From: Liolophura sinensis
Taxonomy: Eukaryota > Mollusca > Polyplacophora > Chitonida > Chitonidae
Reading direction: 5' to 3'
NCBI RefSeq assembly: GCF_032854445.1
Contig: NC_088297.1
Location: 5,331,991 to 5,395,990, forward strand
Length of the DNA: 64,000 nucleotides
Position numbers and translations under genes: made by a program. This document shows, in pieces, positions 47,870 through 59,344 of the stretch. Below the pieces are notes generated by a model. That model saw only the letters and a program-made list of their open reading frames with translations, searched no databases and was not told the DNA's origin. Every line of letters begins with the position of its first letter. The stretch's first letter is position 1.

Positions 47870-48108
47870 CCTCGATGGACAAGGTAATTAGCGTGTCAGC
47901 GCGCCGCAATGACCCCGGAGTCTCTAAGGAATGAGAGTGCTGTAAGTTCAAGTCCAGCTCATGCTGGCTTCCTCTCCGGCTGTACGCGGGAAGGTCTTGC
48001 AGCAACCTGTGGATGGCCGTGGGTTTCCTCCGGGCTCTGCCGGAGTCGTATAAGTGAAATATTCCTGAGTATACGGCGTAAAAAAAAAACAATCAAATAA
48101 TCTTTGAA
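47870..48108 (+). repeat. SINE family A with target-site duplication
   Basis: The head is 'gaggcctcgatggacaaggt'; part of the body is deleted before the tail. It is flanked by 'aatctttcaaag' upstream and 'aatctttgaaag' downstream, an 11 of 12 match. Confidence 0.85.
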
Positions 48109-48217
48109 AGGTTCATATTAGTTTTACACACTATATCTTGCTTGCAAGAAAATGTAAAAAAATGTTTCATTTACGATTTTAGTGCAACTTCAGTTCATTG
48201 TGCCTCAGACTATAGCA

Positions 48218-48692
48218 ATTGACACACACAAAAAACACTTGTGTTGAAAACTAACACAGCAACTTATGTTGTTTCTGTGTGTTACTCCAACATAAACATG
48301 TGTTGAATTTATTTATTTCATTGCTGTTTTACACCGTACTGAAGAATATAATGTCTTAAATAACTGTGAAGTACACATGTTTGTGTTACAAAGTAATAAA
48401 AACACAAAAGACCTTGTGTAACTTCAACACAAGATGGCGTTGTTCAAATATGATTTATTTATTTATTTATTTATTTGATTGGTGTTTTACGCCCTACTCA
48501 AGAATGTTTCGCTTATACGACGGCAGCCAGCATTATGGTGGAAGAAAACAGGACAGAGCCCAGAAACCCACGACCATCCGCAGGTTGCTGGAAGACCTTC
48601 CCACTTACGGCCGTGTTCAAGTATGTCACAGTACTTTTTGTTGGAAAGGACACAAGTTTGTGTTCACACAACACAAGTGTTTTTTTTGTGTG
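48218..48692. mobile_element. Fold-back element carrying SINE pieces
   Basis: The outer inverted repeats are 'cacacaaaaaacacttgtgt' on the left and 'acacaagtgttttttttgtg' on the right. The interior has several 'aacacaag'/'cttgtgtt' words. Two reverse SINE fragments lie inside (about 48308-48355 and 48451-48610), so the element was invaded after it inserted. Confidence 0.7.
48451..48610 (-). repeat. SINE family A, 3' half, inside a fold-back element
   Basis: (attt)n followed by 'gattggtgttttacgcccta' and the reverse body to 'ccgcaggttgctggaagacc'. The head is missing. Confidence 0.85.
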
Positions 48693-48774
48693 TATGCACT
48701 AGATGAGGAACAATAAGCTACGCTTGTAACACAGAATTTTCTTTTTCAATAGCGCAAATTAAATTAACCTGAAG

Positions 48775-49011
48775 TCATGACAGAACACAATCTAAAAATC
48801 GGAAGTTCATTCGAGAGATTAGGTTTATCATCCACTGGGAATAAATATAAGCGTCAAGTCCGACATTCCTATACCATTCGTAGTCCGTAAAGGACGTTCT
48901 AAGTCGATAATCGCAAGATCCATTTCCAAAACAACGTTTAACACTAACTCCCAAAGACAAAGGTATGTAAGAAATTATACAAATAAGAAATAAAGCCGAT
49001 AACACACAAGA
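48775..49011 (-). pseudogene. Unrecognised Cys-containing reading frame, copy 1 (no ATG)
   Basis: The minus-strand frame is open for about 76 codons after a TGA and has no in-frame ATG. It starts with a hydrophobic run (L-S-A-L-F-L-I-C-I-I-S-Y-I-P-L-S-L) that looks like a signal peptide, followed by K-R-C-F-G-N-G-S-C-D-Y and, ten residues later, W-Y-R-N. An ATG exists slightly upstream in the adjacent frame, so one frameshift may have broken the start. Two other copies in the window (50289-50465 minus and 56715-56850 plus) share the pattern R-x-x-x-N-x-x-C-D-Y-x10-W-Y-x-N with identical spacing. I know no family with this signature. It could be a decayed secreted-peptide gene or a repeat element with a chance frame. 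Confidence 0.35.
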
Positions 49012-49214
49012 GAGAAGCGGTCATCAGTTTTCAATGATGCCGGGCAGACAATGAATATTCCAAGCATGAATTCCATATCATAAGTCCAAATTCGTAGTCC
49101 GTGAATGAGTTCCATGTCAAATAACAATTAAACAATTAAAGACAATCGTGTTGTATACACTAAAACAATTAATGTGTTAATTTTAACATAAGTACATAAG
49201 TACACATTTTTTTT

Positions 49215-49410
49215 AGGAAATCTGTTGTCTGAGTAATGCTAGAATGTATTCTGCTATTGCAGCAGATTGTTCTGTTAAATATAACACACATATTCTATTA
49301 ATTCAACAGAAAGATTATATTCGACTAACAGAATGTTATTTCGGATACGACAGAATATTGTGTTATAATAACAGAATACATTCTAGCATCACTCAGACAA
49401 CAGACTTTCT
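49215..49410. mobile_element. MITE-like element, 196 bp, with 39-bp inverted ends
   Basis: The left end (49215-49253) reads 'aggaaatctgttgtctgagt' then 'aatgctagaatgtattctg'. The right end (49372-49410) is its reverse complement with about three mismatches. The interior is AT-rich with many 'aacagaat' words. The open frame across it is a by-product. Confidence 0.88.
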
Positions 49411-49719
49411 GCTAAAATTAACAGATGAATTTTTTTAACAGATTAGTATCCGCGTTAAGTCGCCTCTAGGACAATAGGGATTATGTTATAACTTTTATTT
49501 AGTTAAATTAGCCATTCTAACATCTAATTATCTAAGAATCATGCATATATGAGGTAAACATGTCACGCCTGGATGCTTACATGGGATTCTGCTATCTACG
49601 CAGTGACTTAAATCCACGTCACAAGTGTTTAAAATTCAGAACTTGTTTAGTAAGAATATGTTATCAAACGCCTGGATAATGACTGTCTTAAATTTGACAA
49701 GTAGTATGTTGTTACTGGT

Positions 49720-49960
49720 AAATATGACGATAGAAATTACTACATGTACAGCATTGGGAGTGAAACCAGAGTAGCGACAACAGTGTGGCAGTTGGCATAT
49801 GGTCAAATGCAACAGGTGAGATATGGCCTCTTGTCAATTTGCTCTTGTCACTTAACTACTCATGTAAATGCTTAAACATAGCAGCAAATAACACGCCGCC
49901 GCCCCCCCCCCCCCCACCCCCCCCCCCCCACCAGGACTTTGGCGTATGCAGAATCAAACG
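49720..49960 (+). repeat. Dispersed repeat, copy 1, with C-homopolymers
   Basis: 'agcgacaacagtgtggcagt' then 'tggcatatggtcaaa', and later 'tggcgtatgcagaatcaaac', line up with 'agcaacgacagtgtaacagt', 'tggcaaacaatcaaa' and 'cggcttacgcagaattaggt' at 57260-57450. A C-rich run (49899-49930) lies inside copy 1 only. Confidence 0.6.
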
Positions 49961-50288
49961 AACAATACAGTGATGTTAGTCACCAAGCATTAAACATCAC
50001 TCATTTGAAAAATACTCCAATTGCTGTGTTGTCGTCACATTTAATATTCAATAACATTAAAACAATACAAAAGGATCCGGCCTCGGAGTGTGCAATATAA
50101 AAGACTACAGTTTAGAGATCAGAACCAAAGCGGTGATAACAACGTGATAATAGACAAATCCTCACGGGTATTACCTGTGAAATGTTCAGGATATCGGACG
50201 TTTTATTTTGTAGTTCTTTCTAATTCCTCTTAAAAGAAAAGAAAAAGACAACACCAGTCCCAATGTATGTTATATGCATGTCGAAACA

Positions 50289-50465
50289 GATTCGTATACC
50301 AGCCGTCAACCAGTAAGGGTATTCCTCGCCAATAATCGCAAGGCTAGTTCCCTAAACGACGGATAACACCAGCCACAAAAGAACTAAGAAAGTACATGTA
50401 TATAAAGTTCGAAAATAGGAGGTAATCATGAAAGAGAAACTGCCTGCATTTTTCAGTGATGTTAG
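50289..50465 (-). pseudogene. Unrecognised Cys-containing frame, copy 2 (broken)
   Basis: Minus-strand homologue of 48775-49011. The core reads V-I-R-R-L-G-N, then a TAG stop, then P-C-D-Y with W-Y-T-N ten residues later, with no indel relative to copies 1 and 3 over 26 codons. The upstream homology extends to 'catcactgaaaaatg', as in copy 1 (catcattgaaaactg). The in-frame stop makes this copy non-functional as a protein in that frame. Confidence 0.35.
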
Positions 50466-51009
50466 AAAGACGCACGGTGTGTTCTAGGCGATTAAGTGAA
50501 ATCAGTATTCAAATCGTGTAACGTGATAGAATATCAGTTGTCGATAACAAAATCTCAGTTTCGCTTTGATTGCAACCGTTCATGTATCCAACATGGCGAG
50601 CTAACTCAGCAGAATGAATATACAGCCCCTCCCCCGGGTTTTAAGTGGAATTAGACACAATCATGAAGACGAGCGTCAGAGATTCTGCACGCCTTGTCCA
50701 TATTTACATACAAGAGAATTATACTCATTAAGAAACTTAGAGTGAAGGCGTTTGATGAAATAACCTTAACACACTAGCATTTGCAGTAATAACTTGTGAC
50801 GTTGATTGAAATCGTCACACGACACAGAGGATCTAACAAATGCTATAAGGCTACACACCATTTGCAGGACCCTACGGTATATCGCTGTCCACGTGCAGTT
50901 GTGATGTTGAATAACCGAGACGTCATCCTTCAAAGTAACTGAAATCGCACACATTGAGAAAAACAAAAGCGAGGAACTGTATACATGCATCAACACCCAG
51001 AGACGTATA
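50466..51009. other. Unique sequence, no gene seen
   Basis: No exon, SINE or tandem repeat was recognised between the copy 2 reading frame and the 61-bp array. Confidence 0.4.
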
Positions 51010-52230
51010 AACATCACGATCCAGAGACAGGGATGTATATGCATCAACACCAGGAGATTGAGGGATGTATAAGCATCAACACCAGGAGATTGAGGGATGT
51101 ATAAGCATCAACACCTGGGGACTGGGGATGTATAAGCATAGAGATAGGGAAGGTATAAGGATCAAGAACCGGGGAAAGTGAGTGAATAAGCACCAACATC
51201 TGGGGATGCGGACGTATGAGCACCAATACTCGGATATACGGTGTGTATAAGCACCAACACTTGGGGATGCGGCCGTATGAGCACCAATACTCGGAGATAG
51301 GGTGTGTATAAGCACCAACAATTGGGGATGCGGACGTATGAGCACCAGTACTCGGAGATAGGGTGTGTATAAGCACGAATACCTGGGGATGCGGACGTAT
51401 GAGCACCAGTACTCGGAGATAGGGTGTGTATAAGCACCAACATCTGGGGATGCGGATGTATGAGCACCAATACTCGGAGATAGGATGTATATAAGCACGA
51501 ACACCTGGGGATGCGGATGTATGAGCACCAGTACTCGGAGATAGGGTGTGTATAAGCACGAACATCTGGGGATGCGGATGTATGAGCACCAATACTCGGA
51601 GATAGGGTGTGTATAAGCACAAACACCTGGGGATGCGGACGTATTAGCACCAATACTCGGAGATAGGGTGTGTATAAGCACCAACAATTGGGGATACGGA
51701 TGTATGAGCACCAATACTCGGAGATAGGGTGTGTATAAGCACCAACAATTGGGGATGCGGACGTATGAGCACCAGTACTCGGAGATAGGGTGTGTATAAG
51801 CACGAACACCTGGGGATGCGGATGTATGAGCACCAATACTCGGAGACAGGGTGTGTATAAGCACGAACACCTGGGGATGCGGATGTATGAGCACCAATAC
51901 TCGGAGATAGGGTGTGTATAAGCATCAACATCTGGGGATGCGGATGTATGAGCACCAATACTCGGAGATAGGGTGTGTATAAGCACGAACACCTGGGGAT
52001 GCGGACGTATGAGCACCAATACTCGGAGATAGGGTGTGTATAAGCACGAACACCTGGGGATGCGGACGTATGAGCACCAATACTCGGAGATAGGGTGTGT
52101 AGAAGCACGAACACCTGGGGATGCGGATGTATGAGCACCAATACTCGGAGATAGGGTGTGTAGAAGCACGAACACCTGGGGATGCGGATGTATGAGCACC
52201 AATACTCGGAGATAGGGTGTGTATAAGCAT
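51010..52230. repeat. 61-bp minisatellite, about 17 copies plus short lead-in units
   Basis: The unit is 'gagcaccaatactcggagat', 'agggtgtgtataagcacgaa', then 'cacctggggatgcggatgtat'. Starts are spaced 61 bp apart (51218, 51279 and so on). Because three units make 183 bp, minus-strand frames stay open for hundreds of codons in all three phases. The 273- and 346-codon frames are artefacts of this. Confidence 0.95.
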
Positions 52231-53170
52231 CAACACCTTTATATATGGGATGTATAGCATCAACATCCGGAGATTGGGGGTGTATAGCATCAACACCTGT
52301 AGATTAGGAATGTATAACATCAACATCCTTAGATTGGGGGTGTATAGCATCAACACCTGTAGATTAGGAGTGTATAACATCAACATCCTTAGATTGGGGA
52401 TGTATAGCATCAACACCTGTAGATTAGGAATGTATAACATCAACATCCTTAGATTGGGGATGTATAGCATCAACACCTGTAGATTAGGGGTGTATAAGCA
52501 TCAATCCCTGGAGATAAGGGGTGTATAGTATCAACATCTGGAGATTGGGGGTGTATAGCATCAACACCTGGAGATAGGGCGTGTATAAGCATCAACACCT
52601 GGAGATTAGGAGTGTATAGTATCAACATCTGGAGATTGGGGGTGTATAGCATCAACACCTGGAGATAGGGCGTGTATAAGCATCAACACCTGGAGATTTG
52701 GGGTGTATAGTATCAACATCCGGAGATTGAGGATGTATAGCATTAACACCTGGAGATTTGGGGTGTATAGCATCAACATCTGGAGATTGGGGATGTATAT
52801 CATCAACACTTGGAGATAGGGCGTGTATAAGCATCAACACCCGGAGATTTTGTATGTATAAGCACCTAGATGTTGGGGGATGTATAAGCATCAACACCCG
52901 GGACGTATAAGTATCAACACCTGGAGATTGGGGAAGTATAAGCATCAACACCCGGGACGTATAAGTATCAACACCTGGAGATTGGGGAAGTATAAGCATC
53001 AACACTTGGAGATTAGGGATGTATAGCATCAACACCTGGAGATTGAGGATGTATAGCATCAACAACTAGAGATTGGCGATGTATAGCATCAAAACCTAGA
53101 GATTGGGGATGTAAAGCATCAACATCTGGGGATTGGGGATGTATAGCATCAACATCTGGGGATTGGGATA
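52231..53170. repeat. About 30-bp minisatellite, related to the adjacent 61-bp array
   Basis: The unit is 'tgtatagcatcaacacctgg' followed by 'agattgggga'. At 52250-52490 the units alternate in a 60-bp higher order (cacctgtagattagg / catccttagattggg). The words 'gtataagca.caacacctgg' are shared with the 61-bp array, so the longer unit looks like two diverged half-units. Open frames on both strands are artefacts. Confidence 0.92.
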
Positions 53171-53815
53171 AATAAGATAGGGGATATATAGCAGACACTA
53201 AGATAAGCGGAACACTACTCATGCCTTCACTTAATCATTGCATATACTAAGACGACAGTTCACTTAGTTGATAATGTGTTCGATTCACATGATCGATGGA
53301 TGATTCGGTTGGTTAATTTTATTACTTCTCTTTTAAAGTGACTTGGATTCGATGTATAGATTTTGTGTTTAAATATCCCTTTCTTACGGCCGATCTAATA
53401 CAGTCATAGTTTAGTATAGCCACCCCTAAACGTTGTGTGGACGATAGCCGTATGATAAAGCCCATGGGCGTATCACATTACACGAACACTGGACAGGCCG
53501 GTCATTTGGCTTTTTTTTTTCTGGAAATATAATGGCTCTCTAAAATGTACATATTAATTGTAAAATTAACTGCTGCTTGACGAAATTTTCTCACGGACTG
53601 ACACTTCAGGATTTACGAAAGGAGTAATTCATTTTATGTTATGACTTCCCTTCCATTGGAGGTTTATCTACGACTGTCCGTCTGTCTGCCTGTCTGTCGG
53701 TAAAATTTTTGATACCCCACTTTTTCGATGAGTCATTTACTTTACGAGACTTTGAGTGCAAACGACATCGACATGAAATAAAAACAGAGCAGCCACGAAC
53801 AGTGTGTGATAGTCG
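53171..53815. other. Unique sequence, no gene seen
   Basis: No recognised exon or repeat. A short 'tgtctgcctgtctgtc' run lies near 53680-53697. Confidence 0.4.
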
Positions 53816-53849
53816 GCACGCTATAGAGGCCAGAGAAAAACGTGACGCA

Positions 53850-54050
53850 TGCCAAAAGAAACCGTGACGGAGTCCAGAGGAAACCCTGACATGACCAAGA
53901 GAAAACCGTGACAAAGCCCAGAGGAAACACCGACATGACCAAGAGAAAACCGTGACAAAGCCCAGAGAAAACACCGACATGACCAAGAGAAAACCGTGAC
54001 AAAGCCCAGAGGAAACACCGACATGACCAATAGAAAAACCGTGACAAAGT
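53850..54050. repeat. 44-bp tandem repeat, about 4-5 copies
   Basis: The unit is 'gtgacaaagcccagaggaaa' followed by 'caccgacatgaccaagagaa' and 'aacc', with starts at 53908, 53952 and 53996. Minus-strand open frames here are shadows of the repeat. Confidence 0.9.
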
Positions 54051-54169
54051 TCAGAGGAACTTCAAAGGAAATCGTGTTTCAGTCTTCCGTGTAGAAAGCC
54101 AATCGCTATAAGTGTGTTCTTCCACCCAAGTCTGTTAGCCTGGATTTATCACACATGTAGTAAAATATT

Positions 54170-54445
54170 ATTTATTGACTTATGTTAAATTATTTGAAAG
54201 ATGTTACACAACGTATTCAAAAATATTTCACTTACTAGCATACGACGGTGACGAGCATTAAAGTTGAAGGAAATTGGGAATAGCCTGGAGGAAACTCCCG
54301 ACCATCAGCAGGTTGATGCCTGACGTTCTCACATACCACTAGCATTCGCTTGACTTGAACTCACAGGCGTCGGCTTTTTTAGATCCTCGTGAGTTATTTT
54401 TCTACACTAGCACGCTAACCACTAGGCAACGGAGGCCACTGGGGC
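54170..54445 (-). repeat. SINE family A, old copy
   Basis: Reverse orientation with a degraded tail (atttattgacttatgtta), the body including 'ccatcagcaggttgatgcc', and a head ending 'gcaacggaggcca'. It is heavily substituted. Confidence 0.7.
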
Positions 54446-55417
54446 CCCATACAAAACCACACTACTTTATAACGCATTTAATTAGGTCTGCATGTACACG
54501 TAATTTTGTTAGATGTTGACAGAAACGCTGGAGGACATTTGCACTATGGTACATTATTTTAACGAAGCATCTGTATGTCGTACATTATATATATTGTTGA
54601 AAGGCGTGAAGGATTTAAAAGTCACATGACTGCGAACATTAAATCATTCAATTAAAACACTTTTAAAAGAAGCAGTCGTCAAAGACAAATCCTTTTGATG
54701 CCAAGCTTCACTTTTCTTTCTCTCGTCACGAGTGTGCTCAACGGAAAATTAACCACTTAATGTTGAAGCTGGGCGGCGAGCAGACAACAAAACCGCTTGA
54801 CAAATTGTAGTCACGTGACTTGCTTCGTTACAGCGTCAGCGCACAACATAAGTGAACATACCTTCAATCGGAAAGACAATGGCAGCTTAGAGCATCCCAG
54901 AGGGAGGTCAAATTTAGAAGGTAAAACTTTACACGGGTTAAATTCGTGTATATTTTTAGAATTTCAAGGATGTCTTTGTTTGTGAATTTTAGAGTGAAGT
55001 ACATAACCACCGTGTAGAATTTAGCATGGATTTGAAACGTAATGTGGACATATGTAGGGGTTTGACTACAACTTACGTTGGACTGTATCCACATATTTAC
55101 CCCATGAGGCAGAGGCGGGGGTTCGGGGCGTATATGGGGCTGGGGGATTTCGTAGCGCACGAGGCCAAAGATCGTATAAAACCGGTGAGTCAATGAAACG
55201 TCTTATTCATCCTGATGGAGAAATTCTAAAATGGCTTCTGAACGAGACGCAGATTCTTTACATATTTTCGAACTGATTTAAGGGAGCCTGCTTATATATC
55301 ACTATAACCGCTAATTATATCCAAACGAATTGTACTGATTTTACAATTTGGTTGAATTTGAAAAAATCGCGCATCATTTTTGTTACTCTTATCAGATTAT
55401 TTTGACACAATGGGTAG
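54446..55417. other. Unique sequence, no gene seen
   Basis: Short frames only. No splice-supported exon was identified. Confidence 0.4.
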
Positions 55418-55620
55418 ACGTCTCCAGCAGCGCGTACAGACGTCTCCAGCAGCGCGTACAGACGTCTCCAGCAGCGCGTAGCGCGTACAGACGTCTCCAG
55501 CAGCGCGTACAGACGTCTCCAGCAGCGCGTACAGACGTCTCCAGCAGCGCGTACAGACGTCTCCAGCAGCGCGTACAGACGTCTCCAGCAACGCGTACAG
55601 ACGTCTCCAGCAGCGCGTAC
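55418..55620. repeat. 22-bp tandem repeat, about 9 copies
   Basis: The unit is 'gacgtctccagcagcgcgta' followed by 'ca'. One irregular 'gcgcgtagcgcgtaca' junction marks an internal slippage event. Unlike its surroundings, it is GC-rich and has two CpG sites per unit. Confidence 0.94.
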
Positions 55621-55904
55621 GTACAAATTTGTTTAAATCAGACAAAAAAAAGTATAGATGTGAATGGGGATTGTCTTCGAATGAAACATTGGAAGACATT
55701 TACATGAATTAAGAATATATCTGGTTCAATAGCAGGCGATTGATTTATCTAATATCACTGTGGTAAGCAGATAATGCAATGAAGTCGATGTCAATTTCTT
55801 GTCTTGAAAGCACTGAGTTAATTGGATTTTAGTTTGAGTGATTAAAGCGTTTGGTTTACAAAGGATTGGCGTTCACACTATACCTAGGAGGCTTATTTTA
55901 ATAG

Positions 55905-56060
55905 CTTCCTTTCCCGTCTTACGTCAGAGGGTCTGCCAGCAGCCTTCGAATGGTCGTGAGTTTCCATAGGGTTTCCTCCCACGATATAATGCTGGGCGTT
56001 GTTGTATAAGTGAAATATTTTTGAGCACAGCGTAACACACCTATCAAATCAATAAATATT
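55905..56060 (+). repeat. SINE family A, 5'-truncated
   Basis: The body runs from 'ttcccgtcttacgtcagagg' to 'aatatttttgagcacagcgt' and an (aaat)-like end. Confidence 0.75.
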
Positions 56061-56714
56061 TTAATAGAATAAACACCGTTTCTAAACGCTTATGGCAGCT
56101 TCGCATTTGATTATGCTTGTAGATAAACTAATATGCCTGAAATCAAACGTTTTTTCATACATGCACAAGAAATGATGAACAGTTAGCAACACGAGTGAGA
56201 AGGCCACGTAGGCAGGCATTTGTATTTGTATACAGTTTGAGGGAAAGAAGCGTGTATATTGTCAAAAGTAACGCAACGTTTCCCTACTCTACCAGGACAA
56301 AATGTAATTTAATAATTTGTGATATGAGATTTAATTGAGCTTAATCAGATGATAATTAACACAAAAAATAACCACGATGGCCAGCTTAATTTGCACCATT
56401 ATTATTTTAATTATAATTAGATACCCGCGTTTACGAAAACATGTGCCAACAATTATATCAGATACATGTACAACAACGTCATGTCATCCACTGCCGGAGG
56501 GGGTGAATATTCTTCAAAATGACAGGACTTACACGGCCTTGATCACGGAGGGGCCGAGATCTCCGTTAATTGTGCGTATTATATTTTAATGACACCTACA
56601 GTTGCCGTTCCTGGGCCTCGGTGACAGTAAGCGATCGACGAGTGCGCTTGAACGCATGAAGTTCACAATATTCGCTAAAGACTGTATGCGCGCACCTGCC
56701 TTCCACTACTACGC

Positions 56715-56850
56715 GATATGAATCATTCGCTTGGAACTGTTGAATGCTTCTATATACATGAACTTCCTTAGTTCTTGTGTGGAACGTTGTATTAGGAATT
56801 GGCCTTGCGATTATTGACCCGGGTCATTCATTTTCCTTGACGGCTGGTAT
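56715..56850 (+). pseudogene. Unrecognised Cys-containing frame, copy 3 (broken)
   Basis: Plus-strand homologue of the frames at 48775-49011 and 50289-50465. It reads E-R-C-I-R-N-W-P-C-D-Y, then a TGA, then ten positions from the Y to W-Y-T-N. The pattern spacing is identical to the other copies. The nucleotide match to copy 2 is close around 'ccttgcgattattg' and 'gacggctggtatacgaat'. The orientation is opposite to copies 1 and 2. Confidence 0.35.
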
Positions 56851-57004
56851 ACGAATGACTGATTCAACGCCCAGAGATATTAGGGAGTATGTCAGTCATT
56901 TGGTAAATAAAAAATAAATGCTTTCTGGAATAAGCGTTTACGTGCCGACGGCATGTATGGTGTCTTCGGCGTGGCGTTTTAGTGATGCAGCACTATATTA
57001 AACA

Positions 57005-57110
57005 TGTCGGTATGTATTATCAATCGTCCCGGTTTCCTGCAGCTGTTAATCTGACACTCATGTAAGGGAAAAATTCTTGAGAAGGCATTAAGCAGTAATC
57101 AGATAAATGA
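57005..57110 (+). repeat. Possible SINE tail remnant
   Basis: 'cggtttcctgcagctgttaa' and 'aaattcttgagaaggcatta' with 'cagataaatgaatg' loosely match the end of family A. Confidence 0.4.
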
Positions 57111-57259
57111 ATGCATACATACATTCCAAAGGTCAACCATATTGGACAGACCCAGAGACACAGCAGCCCGGCCAGCTTCCAAAACAACCCGCAATACATA
57201 CCAATAATTTGAAAGGACTAAAAAAGTGCAATGAAATAAATGCAAGAAACCTGGACGTT

Positions 57260-57450
57260 TAGTATACGAATGTTACGATGCAAAGGAAAACAACAAAACT
57301 ACAGAATGGAGAGTAAAACTAGCAACGACAGTGTAACAGTTGGCAAACAATCAAACGATAATAATGAAATCCATGTGACTTCTTGTCAGTTTACCTCAGT
57401 TAGGGTTTTATTCTAATTTACATCTTCCCTGGCACCACGGCTTACGCAGA
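57260..57450 (+). repeat. Dispersed repeat, copy 2
   Basis: Aligns with 49720-49960 in the same orientation over about 190 bp but without the C-homopolymers. The origin is unknown. Confidence 0.6.
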
Positions 57451-59104
57451 ATTAGGTCACAGGTTAGATTAATTAAATTAAATTAGATTAAACCCGAGGG
57501 AAAAAAAAAAGAAAGAAAGAAACGAACAAGAAGACACTGACAGAGCCAGAACATCACATACATCGTATTCATCTGTGTTTATGTCACTACATATTTATGT
57601 CTCTAGCGGTGTGACGCTAGAGACTGTTACGTCATCACCGATATCTACACCGACTGTGATGAATTGTACACATTGACAGGAGTCATCGCTTTAGGGCCAG
57701 CAATGGTATTTTCATTTTTTTGTGAAAAGAGCGCCTGAAAGCCACATAAAAGCCGCATTTAGACATTCCTTTACATACCGATAACTGAGCATACATGTAT
57801 ATAACGAGTTTGCGCCAGCGTAAACAGGGTACGTGCAGGTTAAATGCGCATGCGTGGTCGATACATGTGTTAAAAAAAGAATCAAGATGGTGCAGTGAAA
57901 CTTTGATTCGTGATTGGGATTTAACTCTCGCAAGGTGGGCTTTTTTTCTCTAACATTTTAGACCTTCATATATCCAGATGAGTTTCACGAGTGATTTTTA
58001 ACTCCCCGTAACCATTTGTATCTGCTACAAGTCGCTCTGTTTGTGGGTCGGTAGCATGATTGTCAAAATTTTTAACATCCCACATTTTAATACGGACCAT
58101 TCACATAACGAAGGACCTGAGCGCAAAGAACAGTAGGGATGTTGTAACTAATGTGCATTTTTGCTTAACTTATGCTGCACACCTTCATAACACGTGAGAC
58201 CTGACCCCGATCATATAAGTGAACAGAGTTGAGCACGGCGAAAGGGCTCGTATTTATGAAATAACAAGATTTAAGTCAAAAATTGCAAGTTGGTAAAAAG
58301 CCAAGCTCAGAACAGGAAAGAACTCAAATAGTTCATCTGTGGTAAAGAATCAGTGCAAACGTTTTAAACATTTTAATTGTACCTGTGTTTGAATTTTTGA
58401 CTTCTTTAGACGTTTAATAAATCTGGGCCCAGATTCTTGCGGTGAAACTGAATAGTACCAAACTGGCTTTAATTTATGTATTTTTTCTTCGTTATCTAAT
58501 TTGCCGTCATGTGACATCTATCATTTGTCACGTTGTACGCATTGCCATTGGTTGCATAGCTTAACCCGGTTCGCCTTAACACTAATTGTTTAACATTATT
58601 AATCTCTGTGCGTTTGAAACTGCATTTAAAAATGAAGTAATCGCGCGCTTGAGGACAATTACATACGCATTTTTTGTAGAAAAACTGACATTCTATATAT
58701 ATCGCCTATGCCCCATGCACAGCGAAGTGTGTTTAGCTGTAACCCTTATTATTCACGAAAGCTGACAGATTTCTGCTTAGAGCAAGGGACGTAACAAAAA
58801 AGCAGAAGTCTGTATAATGAGTACATGTACGTATTGCATTCAAAAGCTCATGCCACAGGCAATGAAACGCTCGAATACTTTTCAGGCTAATTTTAAGCTG
58901 CTTTCAAACGCCCACAACGATGGGAGAACTTTCTGTTAGTCTGTCTAAGACTTCGATTCCTGGTCTAGATGTTCGCTGAAACGTGACGAAATTTGACAAA
59001 ACATACTTATGTATGTAATGTATTTATATTTAGTAGCGCACATTCTGAGCGTCAAACGAGCGACTTGACCTGTATATAGGTTGACCCCTATTTATTACGA
59101 CACG
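57451..59104. other. Unique sequence, no gene seen
   Basis: AT-rich with short frames; no supported exon. A SINE-tail-like phrase (acagagttgagcacggcgaa) occurs near 58224-58243. Confidence 0.4.
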
Positions 59105-59262
59105 ATTTATTTATTTATTTATTTGAATGGCGTTTTACGCCGTACTGAAGAGTATTTCACGCATACAACCGTGGTCAGCATTATGATGGGTGGAAATGTC
59201 ACTGAGAGGAAACCCACGACCATTCGCAGGTTGCTGGTAGACCTTCCCGCGTACGGCCAGAG
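59105..59262 (-). repeat. SINE family A, 3' half
   Basis: (attt)n then 'gaatggcgttttacgccgta' and the reverse body to 'cgcaggttgctggtagacc'. The long plus-strand frame beginning at 59081 starts inside this SINE and then runs into the 42-bp array. Confidence 0.85.
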
Positions 59263-59344
59263 CGACACAGTTGACAAAGGTTTCATGCATGCTCTCAAAG
59301 CTGACACTATATACGCGTATTCGGTGGATTTGCTCTGCACAATT

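Noticed and set aside
51076-52202. Minus-strand open frames of 273 and 346 codons
   Set aside because: They are created by the 61-bp tandem repeat; all three phases stay open because three units make a multiple of 3.
55315-55707. Arginine/alanine-rich frames on both strands
   Set aside because: They are by-products of the 22-bp GC-rich tandem repeat.
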